Part shown: positions 43,609 through 52,079 of the stretch, piece by piece
How positions within the stretch are numbered: position 1 is the first letter of the stretch
Layout: every line of letters starts with the position of its first letter
Assembly (NCBI RefSeq): GCF_021608265.1
Contig: NZ_JAKIHP010000001.1
Span: forward strand, 868,001-932,000
Source of the DNA: Flavobacterium wongokense
GTDB taxonomy: Bacteria > Bacteroidota > Bacteroidia > Flavobacteriales > Flavobacteriaceae
DNA: 64,000 nt
Direction of reading: 5' to 3'
Made by a program: the position numbers and the translations under genes
The notes under the pieces: model-generated
The model's database searches: none
Told to the model about the DNA's origin: nothing
What the model saw: only the letters and a program-made list of their open reading frames with translations

Positions 43609-43609
43609 T

Positions 43610-44470
43610 TTACAAAACGTTCAAAACCTGTTCCTTGATTTTCTCCAGTTCGTCCTTCATCATCACCACCAGTTTCTGCATTTCGGTGTGGTTGGATTTA
43701 GAACCCATCGTATTGATTTCACGTCCCATTTCCTGGGTAATAAAGCCCAACTTCCTTCCGTTGGCTTCTGTTCCTGCCAAAGTTTCAATGAAATAATTCA
43801 AATGGTTTTCCAAACGCACTTTCTCTTCGGTGATGTCGTATTTTTCTAGGTAAAAAATCAATTCCTGTTCGAAACGGGTTTCGTCTACATTTTCCTTTAG
43901 TTCGTCAAGCGCTGTCCGTAAACGTGTTTTCACAGTTTCCACTCTTTCGGTATCATACGAAACCGCATTGTTCATCAACGTCATGATATTGGCAATGCGG
44001 TGCAGGAATTCCTTTTCCAATGCAACGCCTTCGTCTTTTCTGAACTGTGCAATATTTTCCATGGCTTCATCCACTACAGTCTGGATTTGCTTCCATTCAT
44101 TCTCGTCAATTTCGTCGCGCTCTGTCTTCAAGGCATCAGGCATTCTTACGGCCATTTTCATCAATTCGGTTTCATCCGCATTTGGTATTACCGCTTTCAT
44201 CTGGTTGATATAACCCCGCACAATCGGCACATTGATTTTTGACGATGTTTCTTCGCCTGTAACTTCCACATAAAGTGAAAAATCAATTTTGCCACGCTCG
44301 AGTCTTTGCGAAAGCTGGTTGCGCAAACCCAATTCCATTTCACGGAAAACAGAAGGCATTCGGGTATTTAAATCTAAACCTTTAGAGTTTAGCGATTTGA
44401 TTTCTACGGTAATTTTTTTGGTTGGTAATTGCAGGCTCGCTTTCCCAAAACCAGTCATTGATTGTATCAT
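43610..44470 (-). CDS. YicC/YloC-family endoribonuclease
   Basis: The 286-residue protein starts with the family signature MIQSMTGFGKA and ends with the DUF1732-type helical domain (NHTEMQKLVVMMKDELEKIKEQVLNVL in two parts). E. coli YicC is an oligomeric endoribonuclease. It is the usual gmk partner. A TATATTTG box precedes it. Confidence 0.95.
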   Translation of the reverse strand: MIQSMTGFGKASLQLPTKKITVEIKSLNSKGLDLNTRMPSVFREMELGLRNQLSQRLERGKIDFSLYVEVTGEETSSKINVPIVRGYINQMKAVIPNADETELMKMAVRMPDALKTERDEIDENEWKQIQTVVDEAMENIAQFRKDEGVALEKEFLHRIANIMTLMNNAVSYDTERVETVKTRLRTALDELKENVDETRFEQELIFYLEKYDITEEKVRLENHLNYFIETLAGTEANGRKLGFITQEMGREINTMGSKSNHTEMQKLVVMMKDELEKIKEQVLNVL

Positions 44471-44490
44471 GGTGTATTTTAATAGACTTC

Positions 44491-44498
44491 AAATATAA
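44491..44498 (-). promoter_or_regulatory. -7 box for the yicC-gmk-nadD unit
   Basis: Minus-strand TATATTTG, perfect TAnnTTTG, 20 bases upstream of yicC. Confidence 0.55.
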
Positions 44499-44504
44499 GG
44501 AAAA

Positions 44505-45395
44505 TTACGAGTTGGTTTTTACTTTTTGTGTTACCAAATAAACTCCAAGAAATATCAAAACAGCCGAAATTATTTTGACCAATGTCAGCTCGTCCTTTCC
44601 TAAACCAATGGCAAAAATAGTGGCAAAAAGTGGCTGCAGGTAAATAAAAACCGCAACCGTTGTGGGCTTTAATTCGCGCATCGAAACCAGATTGAACAAA
44701 TAGGTCAGAAACGTTGTAAAGACTACAACAAACACAATTTCCCAAAGAATGTGTGTTGGTATTGTTTGCCATTGGATTTCCTGGCATTCCTTAAAACCAA
44801 AAGGCAAAACCATCAGCAAACCAAAAGTATAAATCCATTTGACGAATGTAAATGCGTTATATTTATCCATCAGTTTTTTGACAATAATCAGATAAAAGGC
44901 ATACGAAACCGCGTTGATGAAAACCAACAGATTTCCCAGCGAGGCATTCGTCGCGTTGCCGATTGATTTTCCGTATAAAATTAAAAATCCCGTTCCGAGA
45001 AGCCCAATCAAAATCCCAATAATCTTTCGTACTTTCATTTTTTCCCTAATAAGTATTGCCGACAGTATCATTACAATAATTGGCGTAGTAACCATGATTA
45101 CGGCTGCAGAAATTGGAGAAGTATAGTTCAATCCTTTGAAAAAAGTCAGCATGTTCAGTGCTACTCCAAAAAATGCTGCTGCAATTATCCGTGGAAAGTC
45201 ATTCAATTGTATTTTTTCTTTGGGGCCAAAAAAAGAAACTGCCCAAAACAGGATTGTGGCGCCAATCACGCGTACCAAAATAAATCCATATGGTTTGACA
45301 TACACAGGCATTACGTCCTTGGCAATTGTAAACGAAACCCCGTAAATTATAGATACCATCATGGCGGCAATTAATGCCCAGGTTCGCTTGCTCAT
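44505..45395 (-). CDS. EamA/DMT-family transporter
   Basis: The 296-residue protein has ten predicted membrane helices in two EamA repeats (about 8-140 and 152-288), including VSIIYGVSFTIAKDVMPVY and the second-repeat FIYLQPLFATIFAIGLGKDEL. Substrate unknown (metabolite exporters are common). It overlaps the upstream ArsC-like gene by 4 bases, so the two are translationally coupled. Confidence 0.93.
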   Translation of the reverse strand: MSKRTWALIAAMMVSIIYGVSFTIAKDVMPVYVKPYGFILVRVIGATILFWAVSFFGPKEKIQLNDFPRIIAAAFFGVALNMLTFFKGLNYTSPISAAVIMVTTPIIVMILSAILIREKMKVRKIIGILIGLLGTGFLILYGKSIGNATNASLGNLLVFINAVSYAFYLIIVKKLMDKYNAFTFVKWIYTFGLLMVLPFGFKECQEIQWQTIPTHILWEIVFVVVFTTFLTYLFNLVSMRELKPTTVAVFIYLQPLFATIFAIGLGKDELTLVKIISAVLIFLGVYLVTQKVKTNS

Positions 45396-45745
45396 TTGGA
45401 AAGGTAGTCGATTGCCTGTTGCACCACTTTTGGGCTGTTGCCCACAAATATCTTATCATCAGCGATGATTACAGGACGGGAAAGAAATGTGTAATGCTCC
45501 AAAATATAGCGCTTGAAATCAGCTTCGGAAAGTTGCTCGTCTTTCAAACCCATTTCCTTGTAAAGTGTGGCTCTTTTGCTAAAAAGTGCTTCATAGCTTC
45601 CTGCCATTTTTTGCATTTCCTCGACTTGCTTTACCGTCATTGGTTCGGTTTTGATATCCTGCAATTGAAAGGTGTCCAGCTTTGGCAAAGATTTTAAAAT
45701 CCGTTGACAGGTACTGCAGGTTTTGAGGTGGTAAATTTTTCGCAT
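45392..45745 (-). CDS. ArsC/Spx-family thioredoxin-fold protein
   Basis: The 117-residue protein has a CxxC active site (KTCSTC, C10 and C13), as in Spx/MgsR and ArsC-like proteins, and the family end SRPVIIADDKIFVGNSPKVV. The catalytic Arg context is SRPV, normal for the group. I chose the ATG at 45745 (MRKIYHLKTC) over a far upstream ATG at 45832 that would overlap the divergent DinB gene and the promoter. True arsenate reduction is not supported by context. Confidence 0.88.
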   Translation of the reverse strand: MRKIYHLKTCSTCQRILKSLPKLDTFQLQDIKTEPMTVKQVEEMQKMAGSYEALFSKRATLYKEMGLKDEQLSEADFKRYILEHYTFLSRPVIIADDKIFVGNSPKVVQQAIDYLSK

Positions 45746-45766
45746 TACGGTATAAATTTTATCTAA

Positions 45767-45774
45767 CAAAAATA
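45767..45774 (-). promoter_or_regulatory. -7 box for the ArsC-like gene
   Basis: Minus-strand TATTTTTG, 21 bases upstream of the start; a TTG (CAA at 45791) lies 16 bases further upstream. Confidence 0.5.
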
Positions 45775-45822
45775 CGTCGGAATACATTTCCAAATTAGTA
45801 ATTTTAGCAAAAAATTTAAACG

Positions 45823-46278
45823 ATGGATTCAACTTTTGACATTAATCAGACGAGCCGTAATGTGATTTCGAAATTTCTTGAAAACTACACTTTGGAACAG
45901 CTTAACAAAGTCCCTGAAGGCTTCAGCAACAACTTAATCTGGAACATTGCCCATATTATTGTGGTACAACAAATGTTGGTTTACAACCTTTCCGGACTGC
46001 CAATGTTGGTTTCAGATGAAATGGTTGCCCAATACAAACGCGGCACCAAACCGGAACATGACGTAACCCAGGAAGAACTCGAAGAAATCAAGATACTGTT
46101 ATTTTCGACTTTGAAACAGGCAAAAAAAGATTTTGCAAACGACATTTTTAAGAATTATTCCGAATTCACGACCATGTCGGGTTTCACGATTAAAAGTGCC
46201 AAATCGGCAATGGAATTCAACAATTACCACGAAGCCGTTCACACAGGAATCATGATGCAGATTAGAAAGTTTATATAA
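45823..46278 (+). CDS. DinB-like four-helix metal-binding protein
   Basis: The 151-residue protein is all helical with the DinB/YfiT pattern: NIAHIIVVQQMLV near 41 (H44) and C-terminal NNYHEAVHTGIMM (H136 and H140), giving the three-His metal site. DinB-fold enzymes include thiol transferases; the substrate is unknown. It is divergent from the ArsC-like gene. Confidence 0.9.
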   Translation: MDSTFDINQTSRNVISKFLENYTLEQLNKVPEGFSNNLIWNIAHIIVVQQMLVYNLSGLPMLVSDEMVAQYKRGTKPEHDVTQEELEEIKILLFSTLKQAKKDFANDIFKNYSEFTTMSGFTIKSAKSAMEFNNYHEAVHTGIMMQIRKFI

Positions 46279-46312
46279 CGTTAAACCAGTTTCTGCTTCC
46301 AAAAAAATAAAA

Positions 46313-46320
46313 TACATTTG
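46313..46320 (+). promoter_or_regulatory. -7 box for the cystathionine gamma-synthase-like gene
   Basis: TACATTTG followed by C, perfect TAnnTTTG, 37 bases upstream of the ATG. Confidence 0.6.
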
Positions 46321-46356
46321 CCACGATTACAACAACTATTCAATTAAAAAACAACT

Positions 46357-47499
46357 ATGAAATTCAATACCAAAGTCATACACGGTGGACAACACCATGA
46401 AGAAGTAACCGGAGCCGTAATGCCTCCTGTATTTCAAACCTCAACTTATGCACAGACTTCTCCCGGAAAACCTGTTGGAGATTATGAATATTCAAGAGCT
46501 GCAAATCCAACGCGACAGGCTTTGGAAGATGCTTTGGCTTCGATAGAAAATGGAGCACGTGGATTGGCATTTTCATCAGGATTGGCAGCAACTGATTGCT
46601 TGTTGCGCTTATTTAAAGCTGGTGATGAAGTGATTGCCATGGACGATTTGTATGGCGGAACTTATAGATTATTCACACGTTTGTACAAAGACAGCGGCAT
46701 CAAATTCCACTTTGTGGATATGAATGATATGGCGAAATTCCAGTCATTGATCAATGAAAATACCAAATTGGTTTGGGTTGAAACCCCGACGAATCCTTTG
46801 ATGAAATTGGCAGACATTCAGGAAATTTCCAAAATCACTAAAGCCAAAAACATCCTTTTTGCTGTTGACAATACTTTTGCAACACCTTATCTTCAAAAAC
46901 CTTTGGATTTGGGTGCAGACATCGTGATGCATTCGGCGACAAAATATTTGGGTGGACATTCTGATGTTATTGCCGGAGCTTTGATTATAAAGGACAAAGC
47001 GTTGGGTGATGAGTTACACTTTAAGCAATTTGCGACCGGAGCGACCTTAGGGCCAATGGACAGTTTCCTGGTTTTAAGAGGTATTAAAACCCTGCATTTA
47101 AGAATACAAAGACATTGTGAAAATGGGGAGAAGATTGCCAACTTTTTGGCAAATCATCCCGACGTTGATAAAGTTTATTTCCCTGGATTGCCTGATCATC
47201 CTTTCCATGAAATTGCCAAAAAGCAAATGAGTGGTTTTGGCGGAATGGTTTCCTTCACTTTCAAATCGGGCAAAAAGGAAGACGCGGTTTCATTTTTGGA
47301 AAAACTGAAAGTGTTTACTTTGGCGGAATCGCTTGGAGGCGTTGAGAGTTTGGCGAATCATCCGGCTTTGATGACCCATGCTTCGATTCCGGAAGACAAG
47401 AGAAAGGAAATCGGAATTACAGACGACTTGGTTCGATTGAGCACTGGAGTTGAAGACATTGACGACTTATTGGCTGATATTGAACAGGCCTTTAGATAA
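46357..47499 (+). CDS. Cystathionine gamma-synthase/lyase-type PLP enzyme
   Basis: PLP enzyme of 380 residues in the Cys/Met metabolism class. The PLP lysine is K196 in HSATKYLGGHSDV. YSRAANPTRQALE (about 45-57) and SSGLAATDCLL bind cofactor and phosphate. SLGGVESLANHPALMTH near the end is the class signature. Whether it acts as synthase (MetB) or lyase cannot be fixed from sequence alone. It has its own promoter and terminator. Confidence 0.93.
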   Translation: MKFNTKVIHGGQHHEEVTGAVMPPVFQTSTYAQTSPGKPVGDYEYSRAANPTRQALEDALASIENGARGLAFSSGLAATDCLLRLFKAGDEVIAMDDLYGGTYRLFTRLYKDSGIKFHFVDMNDMAKFQSLINENTKLVWVETPTNPLMKLADIQEISKITKAKNILFAVDNTFATPYLQKPLDLGADIVMHSATKYLGGHSDVIAGALIIKDKALGDELHFKQFATGATLGPMDSFLVLRGIKTLHLRIQRHCENGEKIANFLANHPDVDKVYFPGLPDHPFHEIAKKQMSGFGGMVSFTFKSGKKEDAVSFLEKLKVFTLAESLGGVESLANHPALMTHASIPEDKRKEIGITDDLVRLSTGVEDIDDLLADIEQAFR

Positions 47500-47519
47500 A
47501 AAATAGATCAAATTACACT

Positions 47520-47552
47520 AAAAACCAGAAGGATAATCTTCTGGTTTTTTTA
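47520..47552 (+). terminator. Terminator after the cystathionine gamma-synthase-like gene
   Basis: 11-bp stem AAAACCAGAAG / CTTCTGGTTTT with loop GATAAT and a T run. Confidence 0.9.
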
Positions 47553-47682
47553 TTGAACAAAGTAGGAAAAATATATTAGTAATTATTAAATAAATGCATT
47601 TCATCGATTATTATTGCTATTTTAACGATTATTTGAATTTATTTGAATAGGTTTATCCTGTATAATTAAAAATTCGACCCCA

Positions 47683-47916
47683 ATGAAAACAATTACTACA
47701 ATTACCCCAAAAAATGCCCTTAAACTATTCCTGTTTTTGCTGATACTTTTTAGTGCAAAAGCTTTTTCTTTTTCCAGACTGCCAAACAAGGCAAGTTCAA
47801 CTGGCTGCGAATCAAGGATTGGTTGTGCAGACAAAATGAAAAAAGCTCCTTCGAAGACTTATGCCATGGCATCTAAAAGCACTGCCATGCAATCCAAGAA
47901 ACGATTTAAAAAATAA
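47683..47916 (+). CDS. Small exported cationic two-cysteine protein
   Basis: The 77-residue protein has a hydrophobic N-terminal segment (about 13-29) and probable signal cleavage near AKAFSF. The mature part of about 48 residues is Lys/Ser rich, ends KKRFKK, and contains two cysteines as C42-ESRIG-C48, which could form a disulfide. An SKxTAMxSKK-type internal repetition is visible near the end. No family is recognised. A 16-bp perfect terminator follows the stop by 17 bases, which supports expression. Confidence 0.6.
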   Translation: MKTITTITPKNALKLFLFLLILFSAKAFSFSRLPNKASSTGCESRIGCADKMKKAPSKTYAMASKSTAMQSKKRFKK

Positions 47917-47933
47917 TCAAGGCAAGTCTCAAT

Positions 47934-47971
47934 AAAAAGAGCCGATTCATTGAGTTGAATCGGCTCTTTTT
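47934..47971. terminator. Bidirectional terminator (16-bp stem)
   Basis: Perfect stem AAAAAGAGCCGATTCA with its complement around the loop TTGAGT, between the convergent small peptide gene and the DUF3078 gene. Confidence 0.92.
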
Positions 47972-47989
47972 ATTATGCGTTTATTCGTA

Positions 47990-48883
47990 TTAGAAACCGT
48001 AATTAATACCAATTCCTATGACTTCTCTTGTTTGGAATCCTCTGAAAGCATTGTCGTCGTAAATCGTTTGGAACGATAAGTTGGTTGACATGAATTTGTT
48101 GACTTTCATTACAATGTTGAGCGTATAATCAATATCAACGTTTTGGGCATCTTCCAAATAGTTTGTGTATAAGTTCAGGATGTTTTCTGCGCTTACATTT
48201 TCCATCATGTTGAATTTGTAATAACCATTCAGTGCAGCTCCAAATTCGTAACGCGTACTTTCACCCTGTTCAACACCAAAAGCCGGCGCCAAATCGGTAA
48301 AATGTTTGTGTACCATAATCAGCTTGGAAGTTGCAGGCGCTATGTTTACTTTCAGGTTATCATCTTTTTTGTAAAGCATACCGATTCCGAATTGGAAGTA
48401 AGCCGGAGACATGAAATGTGAAATCTTAATCGTGTTGTCAGCAGGATCAAAGCCCGAATCAAACTGTGTCTTAAAGTTAAAAAACGCAGAATAGTACCAT
48501 TCTCCCGATGCTTTTTTCCCTAAAAGCGAATTGAGTTCTACGCGGTCATCTGTCTTTTGAAGTTCCTGCCCCTGAAGTTTTGTCAAGCCGTAGTTGGCGA
48601 AGAATTTGTTATCCCAGGTCCAGGTATCGCTTTTATAATTCAAATCGTATTTAAGGCCTGCGTTTCCAGAAATGCTATTTTGTCCACCAGCAAGCCAGTT
48701 GTTGAAATTCGCCTGGTTGAGTAAAACGGTAAACAGTCCTTTTTTCTCCCATCCCATTGGTTTTTCTTCCTTGATTTTGGCAACCGCTTCTTCGGTTTTC
48801 TTAAGTAATTCTTTTTCATTTACCTGAGCAAAACCAGTTGCAACAGCAAAAGCCAAAGCAATGCTAAGTATAATTTTTTTCAT
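47990..48883 (-). CDS. DUF3078 family outer-membrane-associated protein
   Basis: The 297-residue protein has a signal peptide (MKKIILSIALAFAVATGFA) and an amphipathic beta-strand series (NFNNWLAGGQNSISGNAGLK, FYFQ-type strands), ending IGIGINYGF with terminal Phe, as in outer-membrane barrels. The DUF3078 assignment rests on the NQANFNNWLAGGQNS segment. Function is unknown. A full promoter precedes it. Confidence 0.9.
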   Translation of the reverse strand: MKKIILSIALAFAVATGFAQVNEKELLKKTEEAVAKIKEEKPMGWEKKGLFTVLLNQANFNNWLAGGQNSISGNAGLKYDLNYKSDTWTWDNKFFANYGLTKLQGQELQKTDDRVELNSLLGKKASGEWYYSAFFNFKTQFDSGFDPADNTIKISHFMSPAYFQFGIGMLYKKDDNLKVNIAPATSKLIMVHKHFTDLAPAFGVEQGESTRYEFGAALNGYYKFNMMENVSAENILNLYTNYLEDAQNVDIDYTLNIVMKVNKFMSTNLSFQTIYDDNAFRGFQTREVIGIGINYGF

Positions 48884-48908
48884 TTGTTAGATTTTAAAAA
48901 TTTGCGTG

Positions 48909-48938
48909 CAAAGGTAAGAATACATTCGGCTAAACCAA
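48909..48938 (-). promoter_or_regulatory. Complete Bacteroidota promoter for the DUF3078 gene
   Basis: Minus-strand TTG (48936-48938), 19-base spacer, TACCTTTG (48909-48916). Both elements match the consensus exactly, and the box ends 25 bases before the ATG. Confidence 0.85.
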
Positions 48939-48949
48939 ATGGAATCAGG

Positions 48950-49459
48950 CTATTTCGCTTTCTTGAACAAAGGAACCGCGGAACAGGCCTCACCATACAT
49001 AATGCTTTTGGCAACGGGCTGGAGTTTTTGGATTGCCATGATATAGGCACTTTCAGGAACCGGTTTTTTCGAACAGCCTTTTAGGATGACTGGTTTGTCC
49101 TGGTATTGTGAAAAATCTAAGGTTGGAATGATTTCCTGGTACAAGGCAGTTTCCAGGTCGGCAAGGTTTCCCATAACCACTTTTTTGGCAAACGGTGCTA
49201 AATAGACCGTGACCAAAATTGTTGCCCATGCCGGAATGATGGCATCTGTCGAACAGTTGATTGCGACAAAATGTTTTTCATATTGCTTCCAATCATGATT
49301 TTTCAAGGCTTCACGAAAGTCTTTTTCCTTCAAAAGAAAACCTTCCATAAGCCATTGTGAAATGTCAAGCTGCGTTCGGATTCCGTTTGGATAATAATCT
49401 TCCAAATCGAAAACTTCAAGCGCAGAATTGGCTACTTTATTTATGATTTCGTCCTGCAT
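48950..49459 (-). CDS. DUF2480 family protein
   Basis: The 169-residue soluble protein starts MQDEIINKVANSALEVFDLED. In Bacteroidota it commonly sits at the end of the SUF cluster, as here (2 bases after the DUF59 gene). It contains VILKGCSKKPVPESAYI and a late CSAVPLFKK with cysteines that could bear on Fe-S work, but no role is established. Confidence 0.88.
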   Translation of the reverse strand: MQDEIINKVANSALEVFDLEDYYPNGIRTQLDISQWLMEGFLLKEKDFREALKNHDWKQYEKHFVAINCSTDAIIPAWATILVTVYLAPFAKKVVMGNLADLETALYQEIIPTLDFSQYQDKPVILKGCSKKPVPESAYIMAIQKLQPVAKSIMYGEACSAVPLFKKAK

Positions 49460-49461
49460 GA

Positions 49462-49785
49462 TTAAAGCATTCCCAGTTCTAATTTTGCTTCTTCACTCAT
49501 CAAATCCTTGCTCCATGGCGGATCAAAAGTAATTTCTACTTCACATGATTTGACCGTTTCTATTTTTTGGATTTTCTCTTCAACCTCTCGTGGCAGGGTT
49601 TCCGCTACAGGACAGTTTGGTGAAGTTAGAGTCATCAAAACTTTCACTTCATTATCTTCATTAATCATTACGTCGTAAATCAACCCAAGTTCATAAATGT
49701 CAACTGGGATTTCAGGATCGTAAATGCCTTTTAGGGTTTTCACGACGTTTTCGCCTAAATTGATATCGTCTTTAAATTCTTCCAT
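49462..49785 (-). CDS. DUF59/MIP18-type Fe-S assembly factor
   Basis: The 107-residue protein of the SufT/PaaD-like group has DPEIPVDIYELGLIYDV (about 22-38), the reactive-Cys segment TSPNCPVAETLP and the FDPPWSKDLMSEEAK end. These proteins help SUF-dependent maturation of Fe-S targets. It lies 5 bases after sufE. Confidence 0.94.
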   Translation of the reverse strand: MEEFKDDINLGENVVKTLKGIYDPEIPVDIYELGLIYDVMINEDNEVKVLMTLTSPNCPVAETLPREVEEKIQKIETVKSCEVEITFDPPWSKDLMSEEAKLELGML

Positions 49786-49790
49786 AGTTT

Positions 49791-50210
49791 TTAATTTTTT
49801 GCGTCGAATGCCAAAGCATACATTTTAAGTTTTTTAATCATTGAAACCAATCCATTGGCTCGTGTTGGCGATAAATGTTCCTTCAATCCGATGTCATCAA
49901 TAAACTGCGTATCGGCTTCCAAAATATCGGAAGCTTTTTGATTGGAAAAAGCCCGAATCAGGATGGCAATGATGCCTTTGGTTAGGATGGCGTCGCTATC
50001 AGCGGTAAAAACAATCCTGTCGCCAATTTGTTCGCCATGAACCCAAACTTTCGACTGGCAGCCTTTGATGATATTGTCCTCTGTTTTATATTGTTCTTCA
50101 ATCAATGGCAATGCCCGTCCTAAATCGATGATGTATTCATAGCGCTGCATCCAATCGTCAAACATTGAAAATTCGTCAACGATTTCGTCCTGTATCTCTT
50201 TTATGCTCAT
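49791..50210 (-). CDS. sufE: SufE, sulfur acceptor for cysteine desulfurase
   Basis: The 139-residue protein accepts persulfide from SufS. The acceptor cysteine is C51 in IIKGCQSKVW, and the SPTRANGLVSMI segment near 115 is typical. It overlaps the preceding lipoprotein gene by 4 bases. Confidence 0.96.
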   Translation of the reverse strand: MSIKEIQDEIVDEFSMFDDWMQRYEYIIDLGRALPLIEEQYKTEDNIIKGCQSKVWVHGEQIGDRIVFTADSDAILTKGIIAILIRAFSNQKASDILEADTQFIDDIGLKEHLSPTRANGLVSMIKKLKMYALAFDAKN

Positions 50211-50644
50211 TCTTTTTCCTTTGCTAATGAAACTATTTTTTTGACAAAGTTTTCTATTGCTGTTGGCGGAACTCCATGGTCAAAGGCAACCGTTTCATAA
50301 TTCTTATCCTGGTAACGTATCTTCAGGTTAGCAATTGCTGCGCCGTCATGAAAACGTTTTTGGGTTGGGTCTTTTAGGTTTGGGATTTCCTCAAGGTTTA
50401 GTTTGCTGAATTCTGTTACCAATTCCTTCCAGTCGGCATCAGAAATGGCAACAACTTCCGAAGGATTATCTGTTCCTCTTCCTTGTGAAATGGTCGCTTT
50501 TTGATTGACCACAATAATCTTCAAATGAAAACCTCTTGTATCGGCCGTGTATTGTACCACCGAATTGGCAATATCATTCTGCGCCTGGTTGGAGCATCCT
50601 TTGCTCATCATCAATGTCAATAAAATTAAACTTAGTGTTTTCAT
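50207..50644 (-). CDS. Small lipoprotein inside the suf gene group
   Basis: The 145-residue protein has a lipoprotein signal ending MMSKGC (C17) followed by SNQAQND, which lacks the acidic export pattern, so a periplasm-facing location is likelier. The body is a compact alpha/beta domain (RGFHLKIIVVNQKATISQGR, LKIRYQDKNYETVAFDHG). Function is unknown. Its stop overlaps sufE, and a dispersed repeat separates it from sufS. Confidence 0.8.
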   Translation of the reverse strand: MKTLSLILLTLMMSKGCSNQAQNDIANSVVQYTADTRGFHLKIIVVNQKATISQGRGTDNPSEVVAISDADWKELVTEFSKLNLEEIPNLKDPTQKRFHDGAAIANLKIRYQDKNYETVAFDHGVPPTAIENFVKKIVSLAKEKE

Positions 50645-50655
50645 ATTCTGTTTTT

Positions 50656-50744
50656 TAGCCCCGATTACCTCACCTAGTGTTTATTTTTTATAGGTGTTCG
50701 GTGAATGCTTCGCATTTGCAACGTGTGGAAAGCGGGAAATAGCT
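50656..50744 (-). repeat. Dispersed structured repeat, copy 4 (long form)
   Basis: Read on the minus strand it starts AGCTATTTCCCGCTTTCCAC and ends GGTAATCGGGGCTA. AGC pairs with GCT and CCCG with CGGG. Instead of one apical hairpin there are two: AATGC-GAA-GCATT and CACCTA ... TAGGTG. It begins 1 base after the sufS stop codon, in the orientation of sufS. Confidence 0.75.
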
Positions 50745-50745
50745 A

Positions 50746-51966
50746 CTAACCCAACATCATTTGTGCCTTTTTCAAAGCTTCGATCATCATATCGATTTCT
50801 TCCCTGGTGTTATAAAACGCAAAACTTGCCCTTATAGTACCTGGAATTTTATAAAAATCCATAATTGGTTGTGCGCAATGATGCCCTGTTCGTACTGCGA
50901 TTCCCAGTTTGTCGATAATGGTACCAACGTCGTACGGATGGATTCCTTTGAGGTTAAACGAAATCACCGAGGCCTTTTTGTTCAAATCCTTCGGCCCATA
51001 AATTTCGATGTTCCCGAGTTCCAATAACCTTTTGGTTCCATACTCCAATAATTCTTTTTCGTAAGCGGCAATGTTCTCAAACCCAACTTCATTCATATAA
51101 TCTATTGCAGTCCCGAAGGCAATTCCGCCGCAAATGTTGGGTGTTCCGGCTTCAAATTTATGCGGTAAATCGGCATAGGTTGTTTTTTCAAAAGTCACTG
51201 TAGCAATCATTTCGCCTCCGCCTTTGTATGGTGGCAGTTTTCGCAGCCATTCTTCTTTTCCGTATAAGATTCCGACGCCTGTTGGGCCACACATTTTGTG
51301 CGCCGAAGTTACATAAAAATCGGCGTTCAGTTGCTGAACATCGGGTTTGATATGAGGACATGCCTGTGCACCATCAATCAAGACTGCGGCTCCAACTTCA
51401 TGTGCTTTTTCAATGATGAATTCAATTGGATTAATCGTTCCCAAAGCATTTGATACATGGTTGCAAAACACCAATTTCGTTTTATTGGAAAGCAATTTTT
51501 GGTATTCATCCATCAGTAATTCGCCTTCGTAACTCATTGGGATGACCAACAATTTAGCGCCAGTATGTTCGCACAACATCTGCCACGGCACAATATTGCT
51601 GTGGTGTTCCAATGCCGAAACGATGATTTCGTCGTCTTTTTTTAGGATGGAGGCAAAGCCATTGGCAACCAGATTAATGCTTTCGGTTGTTCCCGAAGTA
51701 AAAATGATTTCGTAATTGTGTTGGGCATTAAAATGCTTCTGGATTTTGATTCGCGCCTGTTCGTAAGCATCTGTCGCTATTTGGCTCAGGGAGTGTACGC
51801 CGCGATGAATGTTGGCGTTATATCGTGAATAGTAATCTACAATCGTATCAATAACGACCTGAGGCTTTTGTGACGTCGCACCGTTATCGAAATACACGAG
51901 CGGTTTTCCGTTTACCTGTTGCTTAAGAATTGGGAAATCAGCCCTGATTTTCTGTATGTCTAGCAT
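50746..51966 (-). CDS. sufS: SufS cysteine desulfurase
   Basis: PLP enzyme of 406 residues that releases sulfur from cysteine for Fe-S assembly. The PLP lysine lies in TSAHKMCGPTGVG and the catalytic loop cysteine in VRTGHHCAQPI. It heads a separate transcript (its own -7 box at 51993) and is 5 kb away from sufD. Confidence 0.97.
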   Translation of the reverse strand: MLDIQKIRADFPILKQQVNGKPLVYFDNGATSQKPQVVIDTIVDYYSRYNANIHRGVHSLSQIATDAYEQARIKIQKHFNAQHNYEIIFTSGTTESINLVANGFASILKKDDEIIVSALEHHSNIVPWQMLCEHTGAKLLVIPMSYEGELLMDEYQKLLSNKTKLVFCNHVSNALGTINPIEFIIEKAHEVGAAVLIDGAQACPHIKPDVQQLNADFYVTSAHKMCGPTGVGILYGKEEWLRKLPPYKGGGEMIATVTFEKTTYADLPHKFEAGTPNICGGIAFGTAIDYMNEVGFENIAAYEKELLEYGTKRLLELGNIEIYGPKDLNKKASVISFNLKGIHPYDVGTIIDKLGIAVRTGHHCAQPIMDFYKIPGTIRASFAFYNTREEIDMMIEALKKAQMMLG

Positions 51967-51992
51967 TTGTTTATTTAGAAAAAATCTAAATA

Positions 51993-52000
51993 CAAAAGTA
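51993..52000 (-). promoter_or_regulatory. -7 box for sufS
   Basis: Minus-strand TACTTTTG, perfect TAnnTTTG, 26 bases upstream of sufS. A TTG is present but 24 bases further upstream, longer than usual. Confidence 0.55.
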
Positions 52001-52079
52001 ATAAAATTGGAACTGTTAATTTACCAAACTCTTGTTAATAATTTTTACATTTACTCAACCTCATTTTCATTGTATCGTT

